From NCBI GenBank assembly GCA_027943245.1, contig JANDJZ010000198.1:1-64000 (forward strand): DNA of 64,000 nucleotides, given 5' to 3'. Shown piece after piece: positions 1 to 19,500 of this stretch (the first letter of the stretch is position 1; each line of letters starts with the position of its first letter). Position numbers and translations under genes: made by a program. A model generated the notes under the pieces. That model had not been told where the DNA came from, did no database searches, and saw only the letters and a list, made by a program, of their open reading frames with translations. Source of the stretch: Acanthamoeba sp. SK_2022b (taxonomy: Eukaryota; Discosea; Longamoebia; Acanthamoebidae).

Positions 1-237
1 GGCGCTGCTTGTGGAAGCCCTCATAGGGTGTGGCGATGTACGCGTGCAACTTGTCCAGGTCCGCTTGAAGCTTCTTGAGCCAGCCATCGCTATGGAGAGG
101 AAGGTAAGTGAATAAAGGCCCGAACCTGAGAGTGAGGTGGACCGGGTAGCGTACTCTTGGCCTGCAACGCCGAGCGCCAGAACCGCCACCAAGAAGGCGA
201 CGGCAGAGACGATGTACGCCAACGCTGCGTGTGTCAT
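1..237 (-). CDS. Partial gene: N-terminus of small secreted or membrane-anchored protein
   Basis: Only the 5' end lies in the window and the gene runs off the left edge. An ATG at 237 opens a frame beginning MTHAALAYIV, followed by an alanine/valine/leucine-rich stretch to about residue 24 that would serve as a signal peptide or signal anchor. A probable intron, with acceptor TCTCCATAG near 93-101, joins this to a second exon reading DGWLKKLQADLDKLHAYI, which looks helical. The donor I favour is GTCCAC near 145, because it keeps the frame. I do not recognise the family. The next gene, the ABCC transporter, lies upstream on the same strand. Confidence 0.5.
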   Translation of the reverse strand, partial: MTHAALAYIVSAVAFLVAVLALGVAGQEYATRSTSLSGSGLYSLTFLSIAMAGSRSFKRTWTSCTRTSPHPMRASTSSA

Positions 238-542
238 TGTGTTGATGTTATGTGCGAGTGTTTGTATGTAAGGTTTGCTGTTGGTACTGTTGAGTTGAGG
301 TTTGCCGTTGCGAGTGCCCTTTTTATAACTGTTCGCCCGATTCACAGAATTACTGTATCCCTTGGCCCTTGGCCCCATTGCAACAAGTTCACAAGTTGTT
401 ACAAGCAAATGGACAAATAGGCAAACAGATAAGCAAATTAAAAAGGTTTTGTTTTCTGTAGAGCGCCGTTTCGATAAAAGGGGGTGAAGGGCTCGGTCAT
501 GTTGTAGGACTGGGTGGTAATGAATTCGGTGAAAACATCAGC

Positions 543-8889
<8,347 letters not shown>

Positions 8890-9605
8890 TTCAAATGGCC
8901 TGCGACGATTTAGCGGTAAAGAGGCCAAGGTTGTGTTTCGCCCTTCCTGGATTTTAGCAACATACACGTCGCAGATACGCGCCGGTTTCTGCGCGGTGAG
9001 CCAGCCGGTGCTTTCCTAAATGGCCGTATTTTTGCTATTCGTTGGTGAGAGGATGGGGCTGAGCGCACCCATGGGATGGAGGAATCCCTCTCCTACGTTG
9101 GTCTCTGCGGGACGGCACGGGATGCCCTCCTTGTCGCTCGGCAGCGCTAGGGGGTCGGTGACTCCAGCCGGAGCACCTGCTGGTCTTGCACTTTGTGGGT
9201 GATGCCCTGATGCACCGATTCCCTGTGGTCAATGGATCAGAGGCAAACTGTGTATATGTGTTGGAGCGGGCTTACAGTTCTTGCAGGCCTACGTGTTTCC
9301 AGTCAAACAAGGACAATGTCAGCATTCCAGACCAGGAACCAAAGAGTTGATCGTTGTGTCTGTTTATCAAACTATGTAAGGAATGCTTCTTCGCCGTTTG
9401 CTCAATCGCTGAACCACATTGCCCAAAGCCAAAAAGCTTTGGCGCACTACAACTCAAGCAGCTGCTGACCAACGTTATCTTTTAGTTTAAAAATTATCGT
9501 AGCAGGTCTGCCCTCCCTCTTCGTGCTGTGATCATTTTACCTCAATTTAGAGCATTTTGCCAATATCATAATGGTAAATCACATTAATTGGAGATCGGTT
9601 ACAGA
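8890..9605. promoter_or_regulatory. Divergent intergenic region, ABCC / SPRY gene
   Basis: About 700 bp between two divergent start codons. It becomes AT-richer towards both starts. Short open frames occur on both strands, but none has conserved-looking residues or neighbouring splice sites. I infer that it holds both promoters and 5' UTRs; no specific element is recognisable. Confidence 0.4.
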
Positions 9606-12276
9606 ATGGGCAACGATGCCTCTAAGCGTCCAAAGCCGATCGTAGGCCTTTCCATCCAACGAATCGGTATCGATGACGTTGCCGACGCCCAGGCCAAAGC
9701 GGAGGCCGGCAAGTCCTCCCCCAAGAAGGCAATCGTTACGCTTTCATCGGGCCAAGAGCTTTCCAGGGACAACGTCAGCGAAATCTTCCAGCAGCTGGTC
9801 GCCGAGCGAGCGCTGGCGAAGAAGTCTGAGGCGGGCGCCAAGCCCAAGAAGAAGAGCAAGGACAAGCTGGCGCTGGACTACGACCGCTGCCTGCAGTTCT
9901 TTGGCAAGGAGGTCGTCTTCATGCTCAAGGACCCACGCCTTCGCGACGGCCTGCTCAACCTGGACGCAGAAGCGTTCGAGGCCTTCATCCAGAGCGACGA
10001 CCTCGTGGTGCCCGACGAGTCCTACGTGCTCCTCACCCTGGGCGCCTGGGCCGAACGGCGCGCCCAAGACGAAGAGCCGAGCGCCCAAGGCGCAACGCCC
10101 AGTGCACGAGGAGAAGGTGTGGCCGGTCCTCCTTCGAGCGGCGGCGGGGCCGTGAACATGCGCGGGTCGGACGGGCTCTTCCAAGCGCTGGGAGAAGGCG
10201 CAGCCAAGCTCCTCGAGCCCAAACGTAGGCCAACCGACGCCCATCGCCACCCCTCCCTTTATTTTTGCTGCGCTGCCCGCTCACCTTTGCGTTGCGTGTT
10301 GGGTGTCAGCCGCGCCATCGGAGAACGGAGACGCGGCCAAGGCCAAGGAGGGAGAGGGCGGGGAGAAGGCCAAGCAGGAGGGGAAGGACGACGGCCAGCA
10401 GGCGGCGGCAACTGAGGAGAAGGAGGCCTCCGCGGGCAACAGCGGAGAAGATGGCGCAGCGTCGGAGAAGAAGGACCTCACCAAATCGCAGGAGGAGCTC
10501 GCGATCAACCTCCGCGGCACTGCTGGCCTCTACGCCACCTTCGCCGGCGCCTATACCAACGTACACACTATTTCCTTCCTCTTTCTTGTCGTCGTCGTGA
10601 TTGCCTTCTTGGAGTGCGCGCGTTGTTGTCGAGTGGGATAGAGGCGCTGAGGGTCGACTCTCGCCGCAGATGATCTCTGACGAGGAAATGGCTCGACAAC
10701 TGCAAGACGAGGAGGAAGAGGAGGACAAGGTGCGAAGAAAGCTGATGGAAGAAGAGGTAATGCCCTTGTGCCGTCATGCCCCAGCGCACGCGTGCTAGCC
10801 CGTGTGCAAAGCTTTTTTTTAAAATATAACTATAAATATAAATATAACTACAACTATAAATATAAATAATAACAGAGTGGAGAGTCCATGCGCTCTCACC
10901 TCTCTCTCTCTCTCTTGCGAGCCATACCTGACGCCTCTGTTTGTGGCTCCAGGACGAGCGATTGGCGCGAGCTCTGCAGGAAGGCGAGATTGCCGACGGC
11001 GGCGCACTACCAGCCATTGCTCTCACGACAGAGGAGGAGGAGGAGGAGGAGCTGGAGCCCATCCCAGAGTACAAGCTGACGTAAGCCACTACCGCTGCTG
11101 CTGCTGGCTGCTCCCTATCTTCGCGGTCGGGTCGCCTGCCGCGCTGTTGACGCTTGCCGTGTGCCGCGCAGGCCGGAGTACATCGAACGGATCAAGAAGC
11201 ACATGCGGCCGTTCATTCAGCACATCCGGTTCAGCATGCTGCCGCTCAACATCCTCAACACGCTCGCCAACGAGCAGCTGGTCCCCAACCAGTTCCTGAC
11301 CGAGGTGCGAATTGCGGCCACCACCACTCTGATCCCTTTCCCTCGCCCATCTGACCGTCGACGGCGGCGCTCAACGGTGCGTCCAGGCCTACAAGTACCA
11401 CATGTTGGTGGGCGTCGGCGAGCTGGACCTGGTGGACAAGAACAACATCCGCCACAAGAGGAGGCGATACATCTGCTCCGTCGTGTGGGATCCGAACTGG
11501 TATGGCCTCCGGCGGCCACAGTGGCACGCCTGCCTCAAAGCTTTCTCTTCGGGTGCCTGACCGCGGTGCCCACAGGCACGGCCAGCACGTCCAGGTCAAT
11601 GCGAACGGCAAGATCGCCACCAAGACTCAGGCCTCGTGGTACAGCATCGCTTGCGCGACCGAAGGCTATCAGTACGGGCCCACTCCTGTCCCTCCCACCT
11701 AAACAGAACACCGCTAGCTTGGCTTGCCGGCGTGCCTCGACTGACCAAGCCCGGTTGGTTTGCTAAGGCACGGCAAGCACTTCTGGGCCATCAAGGTGGA
11801 CGGCGACGAGGCCTACATCGGCGTCTCCCAAAAGGGCAACTCACAGATGGACAATTACCTCGGCGGTAAGGCCACAGCCTCTCGCGAACACACGCGCGCT
11901 TACGATTACGATTTATATAAATACATATATACACATTACATTTATACATAAATAATTTAATCTTTTTTTCTTTCTATCCACAGGCAACGCGCAGTCGTGG
12001 GCGTTCCGAACGTCGTACAAGTACTCGACCGCACACGGCAATGGGCACTACGGCGAGACCTTTGGCCGTGGCGACGTGATCGGGCTTCTGCTCGACATGG
12101 ACCTCGGCACGCTCACCTTCTTCAAGAACGGAAAGAACCTGGGGGTCTGCTTCGCGAACCTGCCCCGCAACGAGAAGCTCTACCCGGCCGTCGGCTGGCG
12201 CGCGGGCTACATGACCCTCGTGGACATCGACCCCACCAGCTACCCCTCAGAGTTCATCTCCTCCCTCCTCGGCTGA
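9606..12276 (+). CDS. BACK-like / SPRY (B30.2-type) domain protein
   Basis: Multi-exon gene. I chose the ATG at 9606 (MGNDASKRPKPIVGLSIQRI); an in-frame ATG at 9588 would add six residues. Residues about 90-160 (YDRCLQFFGKEVVFMLKDPR to VPDESYVLLTLGAWAERR) resemble a BACK domain, the helical partner of BTB/Kelch proteins, though no BTB precedes it. An Ala/Glu/Lys-rich linker (10310-10500) follows, then two acidic helices of the form DEEMARQLQDEEEEE and DERLARALQEGEI. A helical exon at 11170-11310 leads to the C-terminal SPRY domain, from AYKYHMLVGVGELDL through HFWAIKVDG, AYIGVSQ, GRGDVIGLLLDMDLGTLTFF and NEKLYPAVGW. The stop is at 12274-12276. SPRY proteins are protein-interaction adaptors, often in ubiquitin ligases; that role is inference here. 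Confidence 0.8.
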
Positions 12277-12403
12277 TTCGACTCAACTCTCGCTCGCTCT
12301 TTGTATTCACACACACACACAACGGTAAACGTTTCCTTCTACTTGGCCATGTGTGACAGTCGAGTGGCACTCGAGAATTAGGGAAGAGTGGGGGGGGGGG
12401 TCG

Positions 12404-13375
12404 TTAAGAGGGCAGGGAGAGCAGGTCGCGCGGAACGCCGAGGCCTTCGAGCCACGAGCGAAGCGTGGCTGCGTCGTAGAAGTGCCAATGGTCGCAGGCG
12501 TAACACCACACCTCTGCACATGGGAAAGAGGTGACATCAGCTTCGCCCTCACCCCAACTCCCCCATTCCAAGGCGTTTATCGTCGTAAAGCGACCGTGCC
12601 CCCGTCCCACTGGCCATACCTCCGGCTTCTCGTTCGGGTGGGGTGGCCACTGGTGAGATGATCAAAGCCGCGCGTCAGTCAGACCATCTGTCACCCAACA
12701 TTAGCCACAAGATGGGGACAGGGGCACTAGTCTTACGCTTTATGACGAGCGGATGACAGGTGGCCGCATTGTGGGCCACTGCGTGGCGGCCACTTGACCG
12801 ACCACAGCCCAGGTGTCCGCACGTGAGACAGAGCCAGAGGTTCGTCGCGGCGCTGCACTCGTTGCATGCGCTGATTCCTGCAAATGGGCAGCAGCGCTCA
12901 ACACGCAGAGCTCCTCACGCGCTACACCCGAGCAGAGGGAGGGGAGAGTGAGCCAGGTCAAGTACGATGACTGCAGGGCGGGCAACACTCGCGCCGGTGG
13001 CCCTCCTCACAAGTGGGCTCCTGACACAGGCGACAGATGTACGCGCGGCAAAGGTAGCTCACCAGCTCGGCCGGGAGCACGTCCAGGAGTTTGTGCGATG
13101 ATGGCTCCTCCGCCTTCGCGTTCGTGTCGGCAGCTTCTTTCTTGCATTGGAGAACCTCGGCGGCGTAGGTAGGGTCGCGCACCACAGCCTTGCCGCACAG
13201 GTCCACCAACGAACCCGGCCCACAAACTCTTCTGCTGCCCTCCACAGCCTGGCGGCAGGTTGTCAGCTTGGAAGGAGAAAGGGAAAGCTTGAAAGCAGAC
13301 AACGCGAACCAAGTGGTAGGGTATCTGGTCGAGGCTTCGCATGTGCGGGCAAGTGACCCTGCTACGGCTCCACAT
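12404..13375 (-). CDS. ZnF-UBP (ubiquitin-binding zinc finger) protein
   Basis: The diagnostic part is the exon at about 12880-12740, reading ACNECSAATNLWLCLTCGHL then GCGRSSGRHAVAHN and CHPLVI, followed by a final exon with VWCYACDHWHFY. This is the cysteine/histidine pattern of the ZnF-UBP domain (as in USP5, HDAC6 and BRAP) that binds the free C-terminal glycine of ubiquitin. Upstream exons give CPHMRSLDQIPYHL and a Cys-rich stretch (RVCGPGSLVDLCGKAVV, AYICRL). The stop follows SLPS at 12404. No protease domain is visible, so this is a stand-alone finger protein. The ATG at 13375 is a reasonable start, but a further 5' exon near 13530 (AEALKVLNEFVRTI on the same strand) cannot be excluded. 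The 3' end converges on the SPRY gene with 127 bp between the stops. Confidence 0.75.
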
Positions 13376-13766
13376 CCTCCTTCTTCTGGCCTGGGTTCAG
13401 ATAAAGCCCCCGAAGAAAACAAGATAACACGTTTAATTTTTATCATTTCTTTCTTTGTCCAGCGATCGTCCGCACAAACTCGTTGAGCACCTTTAGCGCT
13501 TCAGCATGAAGGTGCGAACTGGCTTGCCGCCGCGTGGTGCCTTTATGCGGTAGGGCTTTGATTCATTTATTTTTGTATTTTGTATTTTCAATTCATTACT
13601 AATAAGCTGGACAGCGTACAGCCAAGGCAAGCGCTACCGGAAACGCGGCAGATGTCAGCCGACCCAACGTACCTCCTTGCACTCACATATTGCTAATATT
13701 CTGATATCTTTAATCCGGCTCCCATTGTAATGCCTTGTGTGCGTGCAGCACCGGCGAACGCCGTCC
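13376..13766. promoter_or_regulatory. Divergent intergenic region
   Basis: About 390 bp between the inferred start of the ZnF-UBP gene (-) and the membrane protein start (+). Contains an AT-rich stretch (13555-13610) that may be promoter or 5' UTR. A short coding-like frame on the minus strand near 13530 might be an extra exon of the ZnF-UBP gene. No motif identified. Confidence 0.3.
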
Positions 13767-14671
13767 ATGGACGAGATGATGTCGACCTACGTGCTAAGGC
13801 CCAACATATTCCTCTACGCATCGTTCGGTCTCCTGTTGGTGCAGGGATTCCTGTTCGCCGTTGAATGCCTGTGGCGGACGCTCACCGGTACGCTCTCTCA
13901 ACGGCGTGAGGGACAGTGCGCATTCAACCGCGGTGCAACAACAAACCGCACCTAACACCCACACGATGCGCACAGCCGAATACTCCAGGCCGGTGTATGC
14001 CGATCACGACCACCACCTGTGCCACGTTAGCTTCCCGCCACCATTTATTTATCATTATTATTATTATTATTTCTCTTATTTATAACTGGCAAGGATTCTC
14101 CCGCAGGTGTTCGTGACGGTGCTCTCGTTATTCGCCTTCTGGTACTTCACCACGGTGGCCCTGCTCATCCGCAACTTCGATGCCATGCGGGAGACGTGGG
14201 CTCTCAACCTCATCGGTACCGCCCGACCACTTGACGTCTTCGTTTGGCACTCGGCCATCTTGATCGTGTCACGATCCGCGTCGCATAATATCCATTTTTA
14301 TTATTATTATTATAAATTAATTTATAATTTTTATGCCTCCGGGTCGTCAGGCCTGCCCACAGCGCTAGTCGCGGTGGCCGAATGCGCCACATTCACCTAC
14401 TTGTGGTGGATCTACGACGAACATCGCGAACAGCCTTTTGTCAACGCCATGTCATTCGGATCGGGTTCGTAAGCTTACGCAACACACGCGTGTGGTGAAG
14501 AAGCCGTTCTCTCACTCGCCCCGCTTTGCCCTTCTCCCCAGGTGCCTTCCTGATCGGAATCGCGTGGTGGGCTCTCACGCTCGCTCACGTCCCCCTACGC
14601 CAAGGCAAGGAGTTTGCCTGGAATTGGTGCGCCCTCCTGCGTTCACGTGTGGCGGCCTTGCCAGCTCATCT

Positions 14672-14756
<85 letters not shown>

Positions 14757-14981
14757 CTGGCCGTCTATGCTGTGTTCCTGGTGACGTACGTGGCGATCTG
14801 CTTCTACAACAACCTCGTGGTGCCCACCTTCATTGGCGGTATGGCCTCTCTCTTCTCTCTCTCTCTCTCTCTTCTCCGTGGTGTGTGGCTGACCCGAGTG
14901 GGTGCAGGCGTGGTGGCGGTGCTGTATGGGTTCGGGATGTACGAGGGCAAGCAGCAGCTCGACGCCAAGAAGCTCAGATAG
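13767..14981 (+). CDS. Multi-pass membrane protein of unknown function
   Basis: Starts MDEMMSTYVLRPNIFLYASF; the ATG at 13767 is the first in this frame. Exons join in consistent phase: TM1 in exon 1, a short polar exon (AEYSRPVYADHDHHLCH, about 13977-14027), then VFVTVLSLFAFWYFTTVALL, LPTALVAVAECATFTYLWWI, AFLIGIAWWALTLAHV, LAVYAVFLVTYVAICFY and VVAVLYGFGMYEGKQQ, ending KKLR with TAG at 14979-14981. That is six or seven membrane segments with aromatic residues at their edges and a short basic tail. I do not recognise the family. One intron consists largely of (CT)n(CA)n, and the repeat's final CACAG is the acceptor at 14755. The next + gene starts 150 bp downstream. Confidence 0.65.
14687..14755. 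repeat. (CA)n microsatellite forming a splice acceptor
   Basis: CT repeat, then CA repeat, ending CACAG directly before the exon coding LAVYAVFLVTY. Splicing here is phase-consistent with donor GAATTG/GTGCGC at about 14624, so the repeat itself supplies the 3' splice site. Confidence 0.9.
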
Positions 14982-15134
14982 GTCAGGACTCGACCTGCAA
15001 CGGTTCTATAATAGTAGCGTGCCAACCGGAGTTCGATCTAGCTCAAATAAGCTTCGGTTTGCCTGAACACGGTTTCTTCTCAGACCAGCTGGTGTCCAGA
15101 GGCGAGAGACCAGAACCAGAGAGAAACGAGTAAG

Positions 15135-16458
15135 ATGGAGGGCGGGTGGGGCGGCGCAGGGCGCAGCGTCAGAAGAAGAGGCCTGCTTCTCCTCTGCTGG
15201 GCGGTCTGCCTTGTGTGTCTCGCCACGCAACCAACATCTGCCGCGCTGCTGGGCGGGACAAGGAGCTGTTGCAAAGGTGCTCAGCTTTCGTCCACGAGCC
15301 CGCTGCTGCAGAGTCGTTCCTCCTCTTTTTCGGTAAGCAGCTTCCAGTGAGGGAGGGTCATTTGCGAGTGCTGATGCCGTTCTGATAGATCACTATTGTG
15401 GATCTGCGCTTGGTTGTGGGCGCGAGCCTTGTGCTCAAGCTCGAGACCACGGCCGGCAGCACAGGCGCTGCTAACTCGCCTAACGTGGACGAGGCAGGCT
15501 TCACTCTATCCACCTATCCCAACAGTTACTCCCGCATTGCGGCCTCCAAAACGCCCCAACTTGCTCGGGTCAGCGACAACGGCTACTGTGGCACTGCGAG
15601 CCCGTGTGTGATAGTGTGGCAAGTCTCGATACCGGAGCTAACTGTTGATGAAGCTGGAGGCCCCACACAATTTGATAACCAATACCTTGGCATATACTCC
15701 CTTTGGGTGCGTCCTTCTCCCTCACACAATCTCCATGCTCTTGGTTAACTCGCCCATTGCAGTGGCTCACTTCCAACAACGACACCGTGGCGTCAAACCT
15801 GACCATGAACACGATTGCCGCCCATCCGACGAATCTCGGCGACCTCGGTGTGAGTTCAGGGATTCACTTCTTCAAGAGCGCAACCGACATGGTCAACACC
15901 TCGTCGCCGGGGCTGGTGCCGCCCACGTTTTCTCCAGGGGAAAAGTTGTGGGTACGGCACAGCTTAATCGATGCCGACGACGTGTCCGAGTTCCGCTTCA
16001 CCCTCCTGAGAGCCTGGATGTGCTGGTCGCCAGTCCTAGACTACCAGGTGACGCTGAGCACAGGCTGCGCCCAAGATGTCGCTGGAGTGATGGAGGCAAA
16101 CCTGGGCCACCGCATCCTTCTCTTCAACTATTCGCAAGGTGGCATCAACGACTCAGCCGGCCGTTGGAACTGGACGCAGGTCTTGCCCACCGACGGCAGC
16201 TGGACCGATGGCCAGACCGTGCAGAATGGCTTCGGCCTCAACGTGCTCCCGCTCGTGTCCGACTTGCATCCCCGCACGCTCTACTTTCATCTGGTATCGG
16301 CGGTGAGCCAGACCCCGCTGTCTTCGCGCAGGCGCACCAACCACGAGCGAGCAGGCTCTGCCAGCGTCGTGGAAACGATCGCCTTTACGGCGGCGCGGAG
16401 CAGCGTCAGCAGCGTCGTGGTCTTATCCAACAACGTAACCGGTAGAGGTGGTCAATAA
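15135..16458 (+). CDS. Secreted glycoprotein of unknown family
   Basis: The ATG at 15135 gives a basic start, then a strong signal peptide (GLLLLCWAVCLVCLATQPTS, cleavage likely after TSA). Exon 2 starts at about 15390 (ITIVDLRLVVGASLVLKLET) in the same phase; exon 3 starts at about 15763. The mature part is rich in Thr/Ser and beta-strand-like sequence, with at least seven N-glycosylation sequons (NDT, NLT, NTS, NYS, NDS, NWT, NVT) and a few cysteines (YCGTASPC, MCWSP, GCAQD). There is no C-terminal hydrophobic segment, so it is probably secreted and not membrane-bound. The stop is TAA at 16456-16458. Function unknown; an extracellular or cyst-wall role is only a guess. Confidence 0.65.
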
Positions 16459-16595
16459 ATAAGTTTTGATTCGTCACACACGAGTAACAGACACACACAT
16501 CGGCAATGGAGCGCCTTGGAAGTGAGAGTGGAATTAGTGGCCGCTCCACACTGGCGCGCCCTCGGCGTACGCAGTCGAGCTGGGGGCGACTCCCG

Positions 16596-19500
16596 TCAGA
16601 AGAAGAGTCCTCCTTGGCCCACGCTTCGCTTCCTCCCGTGCGCCTTGACCCGGCCTCCGCCTCCCCCAGATCCATCGCCCCCGATGCCGTTGTTGCCGGC
16701 GAGGTCGCTGGTCTGCCGGAAGAAGCTTCTCATGGCGTAGTTGCCGCTGCCTTTTCTGGATCGTGAATCGATCGACGAAGACGACGGTGATAAAGACGAA
16801 CATGGTGGAGAAGTTGAAGAAGAAGAAGAAGCGATTATGAAAGAGGAAGAGGAGGAGGAGGACGATGATGAAGTAGCAGATGAGGTAGAATAAGAGAGAA
16901 GAGCGTTTGTGGATGGTGTGGCGGACGACGGCATTGGCGGAGAGCTGAAGGAGCCGGAGCGCGATTGGCCGGTGAAGAAAGGACGCCGCCACCGTGGCAG
17001 CGATTCCTTGGTCGACGTGTACGCGTCGGAGGCATCCCTGGCCGACAGGGGGTGGCCACCCTTGTGGCCCTTGACCCCGGAACCTCTGCTGCTGCTGCTT
17101 CCGCCGCTCGTGTGGCCGCCCTCGTCGCTACCGCGCTCGTCCGTGGCGCCGGCCAACGCGCGCAGCTCCGAGTGCATCCGCTCGCGCATCTCGCGCGCAC
17201 GCAGCTTCTTCTCGCTCTCGCGCCGCTCCTCGAGCTCCTTGTGCAGGCTGTGTTTGAACTCCTTGACCTTGGCCTGCTCCTTGCGCTCGCCCTTCTCTTT
17301 GAGCTCCCGGTGCAGCTGCATCTTCAGGTCCTCGTGCTTGGGCCCCGATGCGCTCTCCTGGCTGGCGTTGCTGCTCGCACCGCCCGCCGAGTGGACCGCC
17401 GCCTCTACGACGGGCACGATGCTGCTGCCCGACGCGCCGCGTATGGTGCTGCCTCCGCCGCCGCCTCCGCCGCCGTGGTTGTTGATGGTGTCCACCTTGG
17501 CGCCGCGCCGCGGGTGGACGTCGAGCTTGTTGGACTTGGCATCGTGGTCCGCCACAGGAGAGCCGGGAGTGGGCGGCGACGAGGCTGCGCCGGCCGGAGC
17601 GCTCCCGTTGTCCTCGCGCAGGCCGAGCAGCAAGGAGGGCTGGGGCATGTAGCCGCCGGTCCCTCGGCGCGGGCGACCGCCGGTCGGGGAAGACGTCGCC
17701 CCGAGCGAGACCGAGCCGGAAGTCGACGACGAGCCTGGCAGCGACGACGACGAGGCGTCCTTGGGGGCCCCGGCGATGGTGCTGCCGGCGCCGGCGTGGT
17801 GCCCGGTCGCGGCGTGTTGGATGGTGTCCTCGTCCAGGGCGGTGAACACCTTGCCGTAGGTGGTGGACAGCCGGAGCGAGGATCGCCTCCGCGTGATCCG
17901 CGGCTTGCCGTCCCGCTTGCCGCCCTTGTGGCGGCCGCGCTTCGCTTGGCCCAAGTTGAGGACGTCGCCCACGTCGCCCTTCTCCCTGCCCTTGCCCTTC
18001 TTCTCCTTCTTGTTCTTCTTGTCCTTCTCTTTGTCCTTCTCTTTGTCCTTCTTCTCTCGCTCCTTCTTCCGCTTCTTCTTCTGATTATTGTCGACGCCTT
18101 CGCTTCCCTTGTCGCCCTTGCTGTTGCCGGGCCGCTTCTTCACCTTCGTCGGCGGCACCGCACCGCCAGACGATTGCAGCAGCGACTTGGCCGAATGGCC
18201 GCCGCTGTCGCTGATGCCGCTGCCGCCGGGCGAGCGCTCGGCCGGCGACGCCGTCCCACACGTGTCGTCGGTCGCGAAGTCCTCCGAGGACTCGTCGTCG
18301 TCGTCGCCTTCTTCTTCGTTGTCGTTGACCTCTTCGGTGGCGTCCTCGTCGTCGCTCTTCATGCTGGCCTCGCTCCCCACCTCGCTCATGTCGGCCGCCG
18401 ACATGCCCTCGGTCCGGTAGCTGATGTCGTCGGTCTCCTCCGAGGCGAAGCTCTCCGTCGAGTCGCTCTCCCCGCCCGCCTTGAAGCCCGCCGTGTCGTC
18501 GTCCTCGGTGTCGTAGTCGTCCTCCTCCCACGTATCGCGGCGAAGGTTGTCAAAATCGAGCGAGCCGCCTCCCTGCGACGCGCCCCACCGCGGCAGCCAG
18601 TGCTTCCCGCCCTTGCCGCGCGAGTTGGTCAACACCATCGGCATTCGCGGAGACGACGGCGTCTGTTGAATGCAGGCGCGCGGGGAGAACGCCAAGCCAC
18701 ACACAGAGAGCGCGCATCAGAGAGCGGCTGGGGCGATCAGCGGTGGAGAGAGGACGGGGCGGGCTTGCCGGGCGGACGTACGGGCTTGGGCGCGGACTTT
18801 GGCCGCGGCGGCTTGTAGATGTTGGCCACCACGCGGCTGTGGTTCAATGGCAGCTTGGGCATCACTTTGACCCTGCGCGTCAGGACATCGCTATCGGCAC
18901 GCCCCCGTTCTAACCCTTGTTTGTGTCATCGCATGCGTGTGCGTGTGCGTGTGCGTGTGCGTGTGCGTGTGCGTGTGCGTGTGCGTGTGCGTGTGCGTGT
19001 GCGTGTGCGTGTGCGTGTGCGAGATGTGAGCGCATGCGCTGGAACAGCGTCACTTGGTGGGCACAGTTGCAGAAAGATACCCGGGAGGCCAGAGATTTCA
19101 GCTTCGCCGGTCGCCACAGATTTGGACCTCGTGCGCGGGGTGATCTGCTCGGACTCTCGCACCAATTCGACCGATTTCCTGTTCAACGTTTGGTCGTTGT
19201 GGCCCAAACTCTCGGTCAGCGCACGAAACACAAACCGCAGCCTGGAGCGGCGGAGTCGAGCGGTCACACGATCGTACCGGCTGCGCGGCGAGTTGAGCGT
19301 CGCGTAGCTCCCGTTGGTGTCAGGGGTGAGGTAGAGGCTGCAGTACCGCCTACCTCCGACACCCGGGGGCGGCTCGCCCCGGCCTGCGGCCAACCGCTCC
19401 ACTTGCCTGTCACCCCAGAGCGTAAGTGCAAGGCAATCCGGTGGGCGTGTGCGCTCAAAGCCGAATGGGTGGGAGGCATCGGTCACCTGAAGAGGTCGTC

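Noticed and set aside
16965..18818. 617-codon open frame on the plus strand
   Set aside because: It is the antisense shadow of the GC-rich disordered RasGEF tail, with no domain and an Ala/Arg/Val-rich composition.
18935..19021. Telomere-like G/T repeat array
   Set aside because: The unit GTGCGT is not a telomeric repeat type, it is internal to a gene's intron and has no terminal context.
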